DNA of 63,949 nt from Darksidea phi (GCA_030770425.1 JASJFT010000246.1:1-63949), one strand, 5' to 3'. Shown: positions 10,898 through 25,100, counted from the first letter of the stretch. The notes: a model not told the origin generated them from the sequence alone. Made by a program: numbers and translations.

Positions 10898-10907
10898 NNN
10901 NNNNNNN
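10898..10907. other. Assembly gap (10 Ns)
   Basis: Ten Ns lie between an A-rich homopolymer and a short GC-rich stretch. Order and distance across it should not be trusted. Confidence 1.
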
Positions 10908-11003
10908 CCCGCCGGCTGCGTTTGCTGGTTGCCTCCGGTTCTTTTTATTTAATTATATCTTATTCAAGTTTAATAAATTTTTTTTTTTTTTTTTGTTTTT
11001 TTG

Positions 11004-11050
<47 letters not shown>

Positions 11051-11680
11051 TTAAACTTATAATCTTTTTTTAATATAATCTTAAATCTACTTTTAAGACT
11101 TTATTATTATAATATAACTCTAATAGTAAATAAACTATAAAAAAAAAGTAAAATACTTTTTTATAATAGTAAAATTTAATAATATAAACTTTACTTTCTA
11201 TAAAATTTCTTTTATTTATAATATTTTTCTTTAAACTTCTAAGCTTCTAAAAAGATTTTAGTAGAATGTAATCTAGTATTTAACCCTTTAATCTATTCTC
11301 TTATAAAAGATATTAAATACTAAAAAAAATTCTTCTTAAATCTAATCTAATTCTATTCTTTATTAAATAAGGACTATTATATATACTAATTTAATTTAAA
11401 TCTACTACTCTTTATTATAAAGAAAATAAATAATACTTTTATCTTATATTCTAGTATCTAATTTATAAAATTCTTATTAATTCTATTAAGATTTATAATA
11501 ATTATATTAAATAATAAAATATAGATTTTTATTTAAAAGAAGAATATTTTAGAGAACTATTAAAGTAACTTCTTATAAATCTTTAACTTTTTTTTTTAGT
11601 TTAATAGTAATACTAGCTATATTATATAACTATTTAATTTAATATTAAAATAGAAGAGTTAAGACGAAATTTATTATTAT
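10908..11680. other. Short GC-rich contig start, homopolymers, then RIP-mutated DNA
   Basis: The bases 10,908-10,940 are GC-rich and unmutated, followed by long poly-T and poly-A runs to about 11,048. From there the sequence is RIP-saturated with no recognisable domain. One TG survives at 11,268. Confidence 0.5.
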
Positions 11681-12427
11681 ACCTATTTTTACTAAAGGAC
11701 TTTTAGATTATTATTAAGCCGGCTAAGATTATATACTAGACCTTATATAGTTCTATATTCTATTATTATATCTTCTTAAGAATTTATCTTATCTCTTTTT
11801 AAATATAACCCTTTTACTATCTTAGTATTTCTATATCTATCTACCTATACGTATCTTATAATTCGAATCCTTCTTATTTCTTTTTAAGAACTAGTAGTAT
11901 AGTATTAATACTAAAAGTTAATACTTTAAAAGTTCTTATTAACTATATTATACGACGTCTATTTAAAGCTATTAGTATATCTCCTCGTACTATCTACTCG
12001 AAGAAGAGTACTCGCTCCGGTACCTATCCGTCTAGTAGACGAAATAATCCTAATATATAGCTAGTTAATAAAATATACTAGTAGTATTCCGAGTTTAATA
12101 GATAACGAGTTTAGAAACTAGAATTAGATAATAAGAATAATTATTAGCTAGAAGGTCTATTTAACTCTAAAAATATTTAAAAAGATTAATATATTTTTAA
12201 AACTATTATAACCTACGTATAGTATAACGGTGAAGATATATTAAAGATATCTAATAAACTACTATCTTTTAATAGGGTCCTAATAATAGTTATAACTAAT
12301 AGGAACTACTAATCTATATAAAGAAATAATAGAATCTTTAGTTATAAAAATATTTCTTATAAAAGTAAATTTATATAATCTTAATCCTTAACTTCTACTA
12401 CTATACTACTAATATTAGGAGTTTTTT
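11681..12427. repeat. Repeat R5, copy 1, RIP-mutated
   Basis: This ~740-bp segment is homologous, in the same orientation, to about 40,560-41,303. An example is 'cttctactactatactactaatattaggag', which ends both. This copy is broken at about 12,427 by a poly-T tract and R6. I could not recognise an encoded protein on either strand. Confidence 0.6.
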
Positions 12428-12544
12428 TCTTCTTTTTTTTTTTTTAAGGAAAAGCTATATTACGTAACTATACTATTATAGAGGAGTTTTTCTACTTAAT
12501 AATAAACTATATATATTTAAAGACTAGTACTAAAATTTTAACTA
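12428..12544 (-). repeat. Poly-T plus R6, RIP-mutated copy
   Basis: A T-rich tract is followed by 'aaggaaaagctatattacgt' and ends 'agtactaaaattttaact'. It is the inverted counterpart of 10,679-10,781. Differences are all transitions and nearly all fall at CpA/TpG sites of the unmutated copy. The two copies have their homopolymer sides facing each other, as terminal inverted repeats would, but the N gap lies between them. Confidence 0.75.
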
Positions 12545-13230
12545 TATATAAAAAGAGTAGAATACTTAATATTAGTCTATAGAATAGTAGGTAGCTAATA
12601 CTAGCTTTATCCGATACGAGCCTTAATATACGACCTAAAAGAAGGTAGGATATAAAAGAGGAAAACTACTAGAACTAAAGAATATAAATTAAGGAACGCG
12701 AACTAAGAGATATAAATAAAGGAATATAAACTAAGAAATACGAACTAAAGAATATAAACTAAAGAAGTAGTACTCTTATTAAACCTTATTAATATCTTTA
12801 AAGACTATATATATTTATTTTTTAAAGAAGTTCTAGTTCGTAAATATTACTTTTATTTTATTATATTACTTTATTAAAGTTTCTTTATTAGCTATATAGT
12901 CGTCGACTAAAGGTTATATTTATACTATTATCTTCTCTATTATATATATATCTACTATAAGAATCTTATTCTAATTACTAGTAAATATAGTAAAGTTAAA
13001 CTAATAATATAGGTTTATCTATATAAGAAATAACTTTAGATCTTTCTTATTACTATTATATTTTTTAAGTATCTTAACTTTTATCTTTCTATTAAGTCCT
13101 ACTCTTATCTATTATAATACTTCTTATAGTAATATTATAACTTATTATATTTTTACTATTTAAGCTATCTATTATTAGATAAAAGTAGCTAGATTTATTA
13201 TTAAAGCTTTTATTATACTTTTTCTAAAAG
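12545..13230. other. RIP-mutated DNA with a 14-bp minisatellite
   Basis: No gene is recognisable. It contains the seven-unit tandem repeat at 12,673-12,770. Confidence 0.5.
12673..12770. repeat. 14-bp tandem repeat, 7 copies
   Basis: There are seven consecutive 14-bp units of the type 'aactaaagaatata' or 'aactaagaaatacg'. Variants are almost all A/G or C/T, consistent with RIP of a once more uniform array. Confidence 0.85.
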
Positions 13231-13644
13231 TATTATATAAGTTAGATAAAGTTACTATATTTAATATAATCTAGATTTAAGATAGTTAATATATTATATA
13301 TTATATATACTTTAATATAAAATTTAAGTTAGGACTAATAATATATTTATTATACTATTAGATTTTAATAGATTAAGATTAAGTTAATAAATTCTATTAC
13401 TAAAATAACTACTTAGAAAAAAGATTTAATCTTATTCGTAAACGTTAGGTAAACTAAAGAGAATTAATTATAAGGAATTAAAATAAAAATTTTAGAAGAT
13501 TCTTTATTCTTTTATACCTATTCTTTCTTATTTTACTCTACTTACTCTATTCGCTAAGATATAGATTAAGTAGATTATTATTAGTTATACTTAATTTATT
13601 CTACTTACTAAGATATAGATTAAGTAGATTATTATTATATAATA
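13231..13644 (+). repeat. LTR of the unassigned family (copy 2), RIP-mutated
   Basis: This 414-bp segment starts 'tattatataagttaga', ends 'ttatataata', and shares long blocks with 5,922-6,598. Near its end a ~30-bp segment ('ctaagatatagattaagtag...') is present twice about 56 bp apart. The internal-side sequence after both copies agrees for ~50 bp before this one runs into GypB. Confidence 0.58.
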
Positions 13645-13709
13645 TTAGATTATAACTAAGCTCTTATCTTAGCTTCTAACCTTCTTAGGATACCCTATAT
13701 TCTATAGTT

Positions 13710-16182
13710 CGTATAGAGTTATAATAGTATTCTTAAATTTAATAGTTTATTAAGCTATAGATAATATACTCTATCTTTTAAAAATCTTAACTACTAATTA
13801 TTTATATATCTACCTTTAGATTTTACCTCTAGTTATAGAAGTTTATATATAATCTATTATTATATTTAAGATAAAGAATAGATTTTACTAGTTTATAAAA
13901 AGTATAATAATAATTATTCTTTTATATAAATATTAATTAGATTATAGAAATACTCTATTACTAGATATTAAACTACTATTAGATTAAAATTAATTCTTTT
14001 ATACTATTAATAAGCTACTTAATCTAAGGATTAAATAATAGTTAAATAATTATTATTAGTCTTTCTAACGAAGTTATAGGCTCCTATTACTAAGAATATA
14101 AAAACTTAGTTAAGTAAAGAAGCTATTACTTAATATAAGCTTTAATCTTCCTATATACTAGTTAACTAGCTATTAGACTAGTATCTAGGCTTAGTATAAG
14201 TATAGCTTCTTTTTATTTATATAATAATTAGAGATACTAGTATATTTTCTTTAATTTAAAGAAATATATATCTTTATTAACTAGTTAGTACTTCTTATCT
14301 ATACTAAATATAATTATTATTTAATTATTATACTTTAACTTTTTAAAAAATAGCTACTTAAGCTTAATCTTTATAATTTATAATTAGTTTAATACTCTAC
14401 TATTATATATTAAGAATTAGTAATAGTACTTATTAAGTAGAAGAGGTAACTAATAGATCTCTACTAGTTATAATTTAAGAAAGATATAAGTAGTCTTCTA
14501 TTATTTAATATCTTTATTAGTATATTTCTTCTAAAGTATCGATTTAAATATAGCTTAATTCTATACTAGAGATATATAATAATATATTTTAATAATATAT
14601 ACTCTCTAAAATAAATTATAAAAATAGAAAAAAAACTTCTTCTTATTTTATTTATTTTATTTTACTTTATTTATACTAAACTTATAGTTCTTTAGAAACT
14701 ATATAATATCTATACTAATAAATAATAATATATTAGAATTATATAATAAAAATAAAAAATTAATATTTATTTTTTTATTAATTAATTACTAAAGTTAATT
14801 TATAATTAGAATAGTAGCTATTCTAAAAATTAGTAGATTAAATACTAATATTAATAACTTTTTAGACTTTTTCTTTTAAAGTTCTAAATAGTAAAGCTTA
14901 TAATTTATTATATTATCTTTATTATTATTTAACTTATTCTCGTTCTTAGAGCTATTATCTAAGCTAATTTTACTAATTTTAATATAAAATTAATAACTCT
15001 TTTAAATACTCTTCTTTTCTAACTCCTTTTAAATTAATTAAATTAGTTATTTCTTCTTCTAATTATACTTCGTCTTCTTTCTCTTCTTCTTACTTTTTTT
15101 TTTCTAGACTAGTCTTACTCTAAAGTACTAGTAGATATATTAATAAATAATAAATCTTTAATCTTAAAGATCTTTTCTTTTTTTTTTATTAAATAAGTTT
15201 TCTTCTTATTTAAGAAATAGTTAATTACTTAACTAGAGGTATTTAAAGAGTAACTACTTAAAGCTAGCTAGTATTATTTTAAATATTAACTAATAAAGTT
15301 TTAACTAAGTATAGTAATAATAATAAAAGAATATATTTAATACTCTTAATCTTTTAAAAGATATTACTCTTATATACCTTCTCTACCTCTATAAGCTAGT
15401 TAATATTATTATTTTACCTAAATCTACTAATACTAATATTAACCTTTTAATCTAATAACTATATTATAGTACTAGTAATTTATATTATTATATTCTTTTT
15501 CTCTTTTTACTAATAGATAAGATTTAATAAAAAGTTATACTATTCTTCTTAATTTTATACTAAGATTTTTAAATATTCTAGTTATATACTTTTCTTTTAA
15601 GAATCCTCTATAATTTCTTTTATTAAAATTTCTAAAATATTCTAGCTAAGTATCTTTCTTTTAAAGATTTTTTATTATTATTTAGTATTAGTTTATAATA
15701 CTATTATTACTTATCCTAATTACTTTATCTAATATACTATTATATTATTCTAAGTCTATATATATCTATTTATAATATTTAGTATTTATTATATCTAGAT
15801 ATTATTAATTAAGCTTTAAAGGCTATAGTAAAACTTTTAATTCTATTATCTTTTTATCTAACTCTTCTCTTTACTTTAGTTTAATAGACCGTCGGACGTC
15901 TTATAAATATTATTAAAAACTATAATATATAGATATATTAAAGATAGAATAATAAAGCTTACGACCTATAGTTAAAGAAATAGAAGAAAAGAGTTAATAG
16001 AATAGATAGCTAAAATTAGTTAAATTAAACTATTTCCTCTATCTATTATATAATAGAATAGATAATAAACTCTAATTAAAGATACTCTTAGACGATAGCC
16101 CTTTAGAGCCTAGTCTAATATTTCGTCGCTTATTTAAGTCTTTAATACTTAATTAGAAGGCTCTCTTTATTATTATATTATA
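13710..16182 (-). mobile_element. GypB Ty3/Gypsy element, 5' portion on the minus strand
   Basis: The segment from 16,182 down to about 13,710 is the reverse complement of 18,933-21,400: a 262-bp LTR (15,921-16,182) followed by ~2.2 kb of internal sequence. Anchor points 13,731 and 21,384 lie exactly 2,451 bp from the respective LTR outer ends, so there is no net indel. It is truncated where it meets an LTR of another family. It is fully RIP-mutated. Confidence 0.75.
15921..16182 (-). repeat. GypB LTR (minus copy)
   Basis: In reverse orientation it begins 'tataatataataataaag' and matches the LTRs at 18,933 and 29,285 throughout. Confidence 0.75.
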
Positions 16183-18932
16183 CTAAGAAAGACTATTCTA
16201 TATTTAAGTTAATAATATTCTAAATACTTACTAGTAAAAGTCTAAAATATAGAAATAAAGATATCTAAAGAGATATAATATATAATAATTTATTATCTCT
16301 TAAAAAAATATTTATAAAGATATAAATAGAATTTCTCTTACTAAAAGAACTATAGGTAAATAAGTAATTTAATATAATTATAAGTTATAATAGATAGTAG
16401 CTAGTATACTAAGAAGACTAATTTTTTTATTTATAACGATTCTCTTTATATAAGCTTTTCCTCTAGTCTATATAAATAATATAGCTATCTTTAAATAAAA
16501 TATCTATTCTCGTTATATAAAATCTTAAATAGGAATATAATATAAATAACTACTAATAGTTATATAAGAATTTTATTACTATTTATTTTCTTAAATATAT
16601 CTAATATATAGTTAGTTTTATACTATTAGTTATTATAATCGAGAAGCTCTATTAATAGTATTTCCTACTTATAGTATTAGAAATACTCTACTATAATATT
16701 TAAAAGATTTAGAATATTATACTCGAATAGTCTATTCTACTCTAGTTTCTTTTATTAAAGGTTTTACTAAAGAACTAGACGAATAATTATTAGTAAAGAT
16801 ATATAATTAGTAGATATTAATAGTAAGTTTAAGAAAGAAATAAGAAAGTTAATTAAAGATAAAAGATAGATATAAGAAAGCTAGCTAAGAATAAGAAATA
16901 GATATAAGTAGAATACTAGTATTATTATAGGTAATTTTTATATTATAGATAGTATTAGTTTATTAACTCCTTACTACTACTATTAATCTTTTAACTAGAC
17001 TTTATAGTTTAATATTATATATTATTTCTTATCTAGTATCTTAATATTCGAAATATTATCTTATTATTTATAATTAATAGTACTATATATAGCTTTATAG
17101 CTTTATTATTATATATAGAATATAAATATAGTATCTTTATTATATATAAACTTCTACTATATAAATTTAAATTTAAAAAAAAAGTATAAATAGATCTTAA
17201 TCTATTATATAAGAAATTCCTAATAATACTAGAACTTTATTAAGCTAATTATAATTAATCTTTATAAGAATATAGTATAGAAATAATAAAGAATTATAAA
17301 TTTTATTAAATATATTCTTTAGTTTCTTAATATTTTCTTAATCTAATACGCGTAACTCTTTATAAAGAAAATAGAGTACTTTAATTTTAATACTAGCTAT
17401 ATCTTAATAGTAAAGAGTCTACTTTTCTATTAACTTATACTTAAATACCTAATAATATAATAGTAATATTATATTTTTTTTATAGAAGGAGGAAGAAGAG
17501 GAATAATTACTTTAAAAATAAGCTTACTTTTAAATTATACTATTTAAAAAACTAAAACTATTATTAAGTTAGGATTTTATTTTAGATATATATAAATTTA
17601 TCCTTTATATAGCTTAAAAGATATAGTTATTCTATTATACTTACTATAAATTAGAATAATAACTTTATTTAAGAATTATAAAATATAGTTTAATTTTAAA
17701 GATATTATAAGATATATAAAACTTATTAAATTTATTAAAAGTAGCTCTATTATTAGTCTTTAATTATTAACTTTTATTAAAGCTAATAAAGTATATCTTT
17801 AACTATAAGAAGATAATAGTATAAAAGAGAATTCTTCTTAGAAATATTATAAGAAGAAATATAAGCTACGAGTTAATAAGAAAGAATTACTTATTATAAT
17901 AGAATAAAAAGAGCTCTAGACTAATTTAGAAAAAGAAAGACTTAGAAACTTTATTCTAATAAAATTACTCTTTAACTTTAATACTAGAGTAAAGCTTCGT
18001 ATAATTTAGTATATTAAAAAAAGATAATATTATCTAAGTTCTTAAAGTTTTAACTTTAAAAGTTAACTTTATATTATCTTTAAATATATAATAATATCTC
18101 TTTTTAATATTCTTAGAAGTTCTATTCTTAATAAAACTAGACTAGTTACTATAATTAAATAGATAAGATAATATATAAAAAAGTATTATAATATTATTAA
18201 CTATAGTAGATACTTTTTAGTATTAACTAGCTAAAATTTAAAGGATTAGAATATAGTTTACTTAATTACTTTAATATTCTTCTTTATTTCTATAAAGATA
18301 TAAAAATAAGTTCGTATTAGAACTTTTACTAGTAATAACTACTAATAAAAGTAATTATTTAAGTAGATTATATTTAATACTTAATATAATACTTATTAAA
18401 CTAATATATTAAAGATCTTAGCTCTATTATAATAATACTAATATAAAGCTATATTAAAGAGAGTAGAACTATCGATTTAGAAAATCTTATATATTAGTTA
18501 TCTATTATTACTAACTTTCTAACTAAGATAAATTCTATTATATTTATAATTAAATTAGTAAAGGTATATTAATATATATAATATCTAATTCTATTATCTA
18601 ATTATTTTAATACTTATTATTATAGCTTCTATACTTATTATTATAACTTCTATAATAAAAAGAGTATCTTATTAGTTTAATAATATATACTTATATCTTA
18701 ACTTAATTCTTACTTATATAAGCTATAAATATTTATATTATTACTATTTATAAGACTTAGCTAAATTTTCTATTCTTATTAGTTAGATAGATTTAACTTT
18801 TTATTCTTAATAAATAATTATATATATATCTATTCTATATAGTTAAGCTTATATAGATCTATATCTATTATAGAGATAACTTAGTTATATATAATTATAG
18901 TTAGTTATATACTTATTCTACTTCTTTTCTAC
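16183..18932. other. Spacer between inverted GypB copies, RIP-mutated, unidentified
   Basis: This 2.75 kb has essentially no CA or TG. The plus frame around 17,100-17,900 reads as a charged protein-like sequence with only TAG/TAA stops, suggesting a dead transposon ORF. I could not place it in a family. It separates the two head-to-head GypB LTRs. Confidence 0.4.
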
Positions 18933-19196
18933 TATAGTATAGTAGTAAAGGAAGTCTTCTAATCGAGCGTTAAAGGATTAGGTAAGTAGTAGAATATTAG
19001 ATTAGGCTCCGAAGAGCTATCGTCTAGAAGTATCTTTAATTAGAGTTTATTATCTATTCTATTATATAGTAGATAAAAGAAAATAGTTTAATTTAACTAA
19101 TTTTAGCTACCTATTCTATTAACTCTTTCTCTTCTACTCCTTTAACTATAGGTTATAAGCTCTACTATTCTATCTCTAATATATTTATATACTATA
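18933..19196 (+). repeat. GypB 5' LTR
   Basis: 264 bp, aligned end to end with 29,285-29,548; most differences are C/T or G/A. The flanks (tctac before, ctact after the 3' LTR) give no clean 5-bp duplication. Confidence 0.78.
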
Positions 19197-22100
19197 GTTT
19201 TTAGTAACGTCTATAGGGCTTCTAATAGTCTATTAGACTAAAGTAAAGAGAAGAGTTAAATAAAAAGATAATAAAATTAGAAGTTTTACTACGACCCTAA
19301 GACTTAATTAATAATATCTAGATATAATAAATACTAAATACTATAAATAAATATATATAGGCTTAAGATAATATAATAGTATATTAAATAAAGTAATTAG
19401 AATAAGTAATAATAGTATTATAAACTAATACTAGATAATAATAGAAGATTTTTAAAAGAAAAACGCTTAGCTAGAATATTTTAGAAATTCTAGTAAAAGA
19501 AATTATAAGAAATTCCTAAAAAAGAAGTATATAGCTAAAATATTTAGAAATCTTAATATAAGATTAAGAGGAATAGTATAGCTCTCTATTAAACCTTATC
19601 TATTAATAGAAAGAGAAAAAGGATATAATAATATAAACTATTAGTATTATAGTATAGTTATTAGGTTAGAAGACTAATACTAATATTAGTAAATTTAGAT
19701 AAAATAATAATATTAACTAGCTTATAAAGGTAAAGAAGATATATAAGGATAATATCTTTTAAAAGATTAAAAGTACTAGATATATCCTCTTATTATTATT
19801 ACTATACTTAATTAAAACTTTATTAGTTAATATTTAAAATAGTACTAACTAGCTTTAAGTAGTTATCCTTTAAATACCTCTAGTTAAATAACTAATTACC
19901 TCTTAAATAAGAAGAAAACTTATTTAATAAAGAAAAAGAAAAGATCTCTAAGGTTAAAGACTTATTATTTATTAATATACCTATTAGTACTTCGGAGTAA
20001 GACTAGTCTAAAAAAGAAAAAAATAAGAAGAAGAAAAAGAAGATAAAGTATAATTAGAAGGAGAGATAACTAATTTAGTTAATTTAGGAGGAGTTAAAGA
20101 AGAAGGATATCTAAGAGAGTTATTAGTTCTATATTAAAATTAATAAAGTTAACTTAGATAATAGCTTTAAGAGTAAAAATAAGTTAAATAATAATAAAGA
20201 TAATATAATAAATTATAAACTTTACTATTTAAAACTTTAAAAAAAGAAGTTTAAGAAGCTATTAGTACTAGTATTTAATTTATTAATTCTTAAGATAATT
20301 ACTATTCTTATTATAAACTAATCTTAGTAATTAATTAGTAAAAGGATAAATATCTATTTTTTATTTTTATTATATAATTCTAATATATTATTATTTACTA
20401 GTATAAATATTATATAGTTCTTAAAGGACTATAAGTTTAGTATAGATAGAGTAGAATAAAATAAGTAAAATAAGAAGAAGTTTCTTCTATATTTTTATAA
20501 TTTATTTTAGAGAGTATATATTATTAAGATATATTATTATATATCTCTAATATAGAATTAGACTATATTTAGATTAATACTTTAGAAGGAATATATTAAT
20601 AGAGATATTAAATAATAAAAAATTACTTATATTTTTCTTAAATTATAGCTAGTAGAGGTCTACTAATTACCCCTTCTACTTAATAAATACTATTACTAAT
20701 TCTTAATATATAGTAGTAGAGTGTTAAATTAATTATAAATTATAAAGATTAAGCTTAAATAGCTATTCTTTAAAAAGTTAAAGTATAATAACTAGATAAT
20801 AATTATATTTAATATAAATAAAAAGTATTAACTAGTTAGTAAAGATATATATTCCTTTAAGTTAAAGAAGATATACTAATACCTCTAATTATTATATAAA
20901 TAAAAAGAAGCTATACTTATATTAAGCTTAAATACTAGTTTAGTAGCTAGCTAGCTAGTATATAGGAAGATTAAAGCTTATACTAAATAATAGCTTTCTT
21001 ACCTAGTTAAATTTCTATACTCTTAATAATAGAAGCTCGTAGCTCTATTAGAAAAGCTAATAATAATTATATAGTTATCGTCTAATTCTTAGATTAAGTA
21101 GCTTATTAATAGTATAAGGAAATTAGTTTTAATCTAATAGTAGTTTAATATCTAGTAATAGAGTATTCCTATAACCTAATTAGTATTCGTATAAGAGAAT
21201 AATTATTACTATACTTTTTATAAACTAGTTAAATCTATTCTTTATCTTAAATATAATAATAAATTATATATAAGCTCCTATAACTAGATATAGAACCTAA
21301 AGGTAGATATATAAATAATTAGTAATCGGAAGTTCTAGAAGGTAGAGTATATTATTTATAGCTTAATAGACTATTAAATCTAAGAATACCTCTTATAGAA
21401 AAAGCTTTTTAATAATAACTAGTATTATAAGAAGAAGAATAAGGAGACTAGTTAGTTTAAATAATACTATAATTTATTTTACCTCTATAAAGAGAAGCTT
21501 TATAGCTAAAAGTTCTACGCCGTCTTTAATAATATATAAAAGTATTTTATTTTTTAGATAATAGAGTACTATAAAGTAACTAATATAAAGTTAATAAGAT
21601 CGTTTACTAACGTAATAGGACTTAATAGGAAGAAGAACTACCTAATAACTAGTAATAACGCGAATACTATTAAAATAGTAAATAATACTACTAATAATAA
21701 GTTATTAACCTTTAAGAAGGAGGATTTAAAGAAGGCTACGGCTTTCTATTATATACTATAGGAGTAACTAGTAATTAAGAATACTAAAGTATTATTAATA
21801 AAAGTAAATAGAATTAAGATAAGAGACTAAAATTATCCCTTTATAGTAGTTAATAAAGTATTAAATAATTAAGTTATAAAGTTAAAGCTAAAGGTAAAGA
21901 TTAAGAATATTAAATCTATTAATCTTCTAGTAGAGGAGGCTAATAAGATAGAATAATATTAATAAGTAATTAGAGAGTTCTATAGCTTTATCCCTATACT
22001 TAATCTAAATAAAGAAGCTATAATAGATATAATAGAATAATTCTTAAATTAAAGAGTAGTATTAAAAGCCTTAAGTTTATAGATTATTTAGGTAAACTAG

Positions 22101-25100
22101 AAATCTTAACTAGTTATTAAAACGAAGCTATTAAAGGTAGTAATTACGTAAATATCTATTAATAAAGAGTTAATATATATAATTTAGTAATTAATAATAA
22201 GTTTAATCCTAGTTACTATCCTTTAGTAGAAAGTCTATAGGCTAACTATAGCTATATTATTATCTTAAGACTAGATTATTAATACTACGTTAAAGCTTCT
22301 TAATATAGCTAAGTAAGTAAGAAGCTATAGTCCTAATAATAGATTAGGAGAGGTATATACTATAGATAGAAGAGAAGTAATAGTAGGCTTAGATTTATTT
22401 ATACTAATAAAGCTTTAGGCTTTAAATCTATATTTAGTTTAATAAGTTAAGGAGATACTTAAAGTATAAGCGGCTTAGTACTATAATATTTAAAGAATTA
22501 AAGATAATTATAATAATAAGCTAGATTATATTATAATAGATAAATATAAATATCTTAAAGGCTAGCTTAGAGTAATAATTATAAAATTAGAAATTTCTAT
22601 CTATTAGATTATTATTATAGGTAATCTTTATAAGATAATTTTTAATAATAGTATAAAGTTAAATATAATACGTCTCTCTATTATATAAACGTTAAATATC
22701 TATATTTAAAATAAAGACTAAAGTTATCTCCTACTTAGAGAGCGTACTAGAATAGTTATTATTAATAAATTAATAGATAAATATATAGAAATAGCCTATA
22801 ATATTCTAATAATAATTAGTACTATTATTATACCTACCTATTTTAAGATTATAAGAAATATTTAGAGATTATTAATATTAGGTACTTTCTAGTATATAGT
22901 TATATATTTAAAGATAAAATTTACTTTAATAGATTATTATTACTATAAAATTACTATACTAGATAGGCGAAAGACTATTTCTTTTTTTAGATTAGATCTA
23001 GTTCTAATAGCTAACTATAAAGTAGATAATAACCTATTAGAAAAAGTATAAGGAGTATATCTTCTAGGATAATATATTTCCTATTTTATTAATACTTAGT
23101 ACTTTAACTACTAGAGGATTAAAAGGGGTCTAATAAAGATATAGAGGATAGTAGTAATATTAATTTAAATAACTTAAATAACTATAACTATAGTACTAAT
23201 AAAGTAGAGGTTAAGAATATATTAGTTTTTACTAAAGCTAATACTATCGACTCTTTATTAGAAGGAGAGGGTACTAAAGTAGTAAAAGAGAATAAAGAGA
23301 AGGAGGATATTAAGAAGATAAAAGAAAATATAAAGAAGAAAGAGAAGGAAGAGAAGAATAAAGGGGGGACGGAGGTACTAGTATCTTAATAATAGATAAC
23401 TAGTAGAGAAGTAGATAAAGTAGAAGTATTAGAAGTATTAATAGTTAATTAGTACTAGTAGTATTTTAAATAAAGTAGGTTAATTTATTTAAATAACTAC
23501 GATAAAGAGTTAAATTAAGATTTAGGTTCTAATATTAAGGTTAAGTAAATACTTTTAGAAATAAGCTAATATACTATAAGAAAAAATTAGTATCTTTAAT
23601 AATAAGACGGGTAGGTTAATATTCTTTATAAAATAGTTAATAAAAAGGTCTAACCTATTAATAAGTCCTATAAGGATACTAAGATAGATTTTAGAAGAAA
23701 GAATTAGAGAGAAAGAGCTATCTATTAATAACTTAAGCGTACGTTATTAAGAAAGGTAAAAGTAGATATATTTAATAGAATCTTTAAGTCTAGGTATATA
23801 AACTTTCTAAAGAGTTAATAATTAATATCTAGTTAAATAAAGGAGATATATATTAGAGAGGATCTCTAATCTACTAAGGTAGAGCTTATATACGAGCTAA
23901 TATACTATTAAAAGACTACTCTAATATAGGATTTCTTAGAAATAACGATTATTTATTTTAATATAATACCTTTATATTAGATTTAAATAGTATTTTATAA
24001 GATCTAGTAAGTAAAAGACTTTTAATATTTTAAAAGGCTTAAACTAATTACTATTTAAATAATCTATAAAAGAATTACTTAAGGTACTCTTAAGATATAT
24101 AATAGTTAATATTATAATCTATAATTCTTAGTACTTAAGAAGAATAAAGACTATTAATTAATTAATAATATTTAAATTTTAAATAGTTTTACTAAGAGGA
24201 ACGCGAACCTTTTACCTTCTACTAATAAGTTTTCGAAGTAGCTAGTTAGGAGAGCTATCTATTTACTCTTTAATTTATTCTTAGATTATAATTAGATATT
24301 ACTTTATATAAGTTTAAGAAATAAGATAGCTTTTTAAATATCTATTAAACTAGTAAAATAATATATTATTCTAATAGGTATAACTAATTTAGTAGTAGTA
24401 TTTTAAAGGGTAGTAATAAAGATTCTAGAAAAGTACTTCTTTAATATATTACTATTTATTAATAATATTATAGTAGCTAATCCTTTTAGTACTTATAGTA
24501 AAGAAGAAGTATTATTAAAGATTCGCTAATATATATTCGAGTATATCTAAAAACTAGACGTAGTAATAGTAGATATTAAATATATAGAAGTAATAGTATT
24601 AAATATTAAATTCTATTAGGATATTTTCTAATTAGGTATTATAGGCTATAAAGTAGATATTAAAGAATAATTTCCTAATAGTAATAAGATAGCGAAGATT
24701 TAAAACTAGCTAGAATATAAGAATATTAAGGAGATCTAATAGTTTATTAAAATCTATATTTACTATTAGTAATAGATCTTTTACTTCTTCTTTAAGATAG
24801 AGCTCTTATTCTAACTACTTTATAAGAATATTAAATAGATATAGAAAGAATCTTAAAGAGAAACTATAAGAATCTTAAAGGTCGATATTATATTAGTATC
24901 TACTTTAGTAGTACTAGATATTAAATTAGAATACTAAGTTTATCTATATATAAATACTAGTTAATAAGATAATAGAATAGTACTCGAATAGATTAGAGAA
25001 GATAATTTTTAATACTCTATTAGATTTAAAAGTATACTATAGTTTAAAGCTAAATTAAAGTAGTACTTTATTAAGTTAAAATATAAGATAGTACTCTAGA

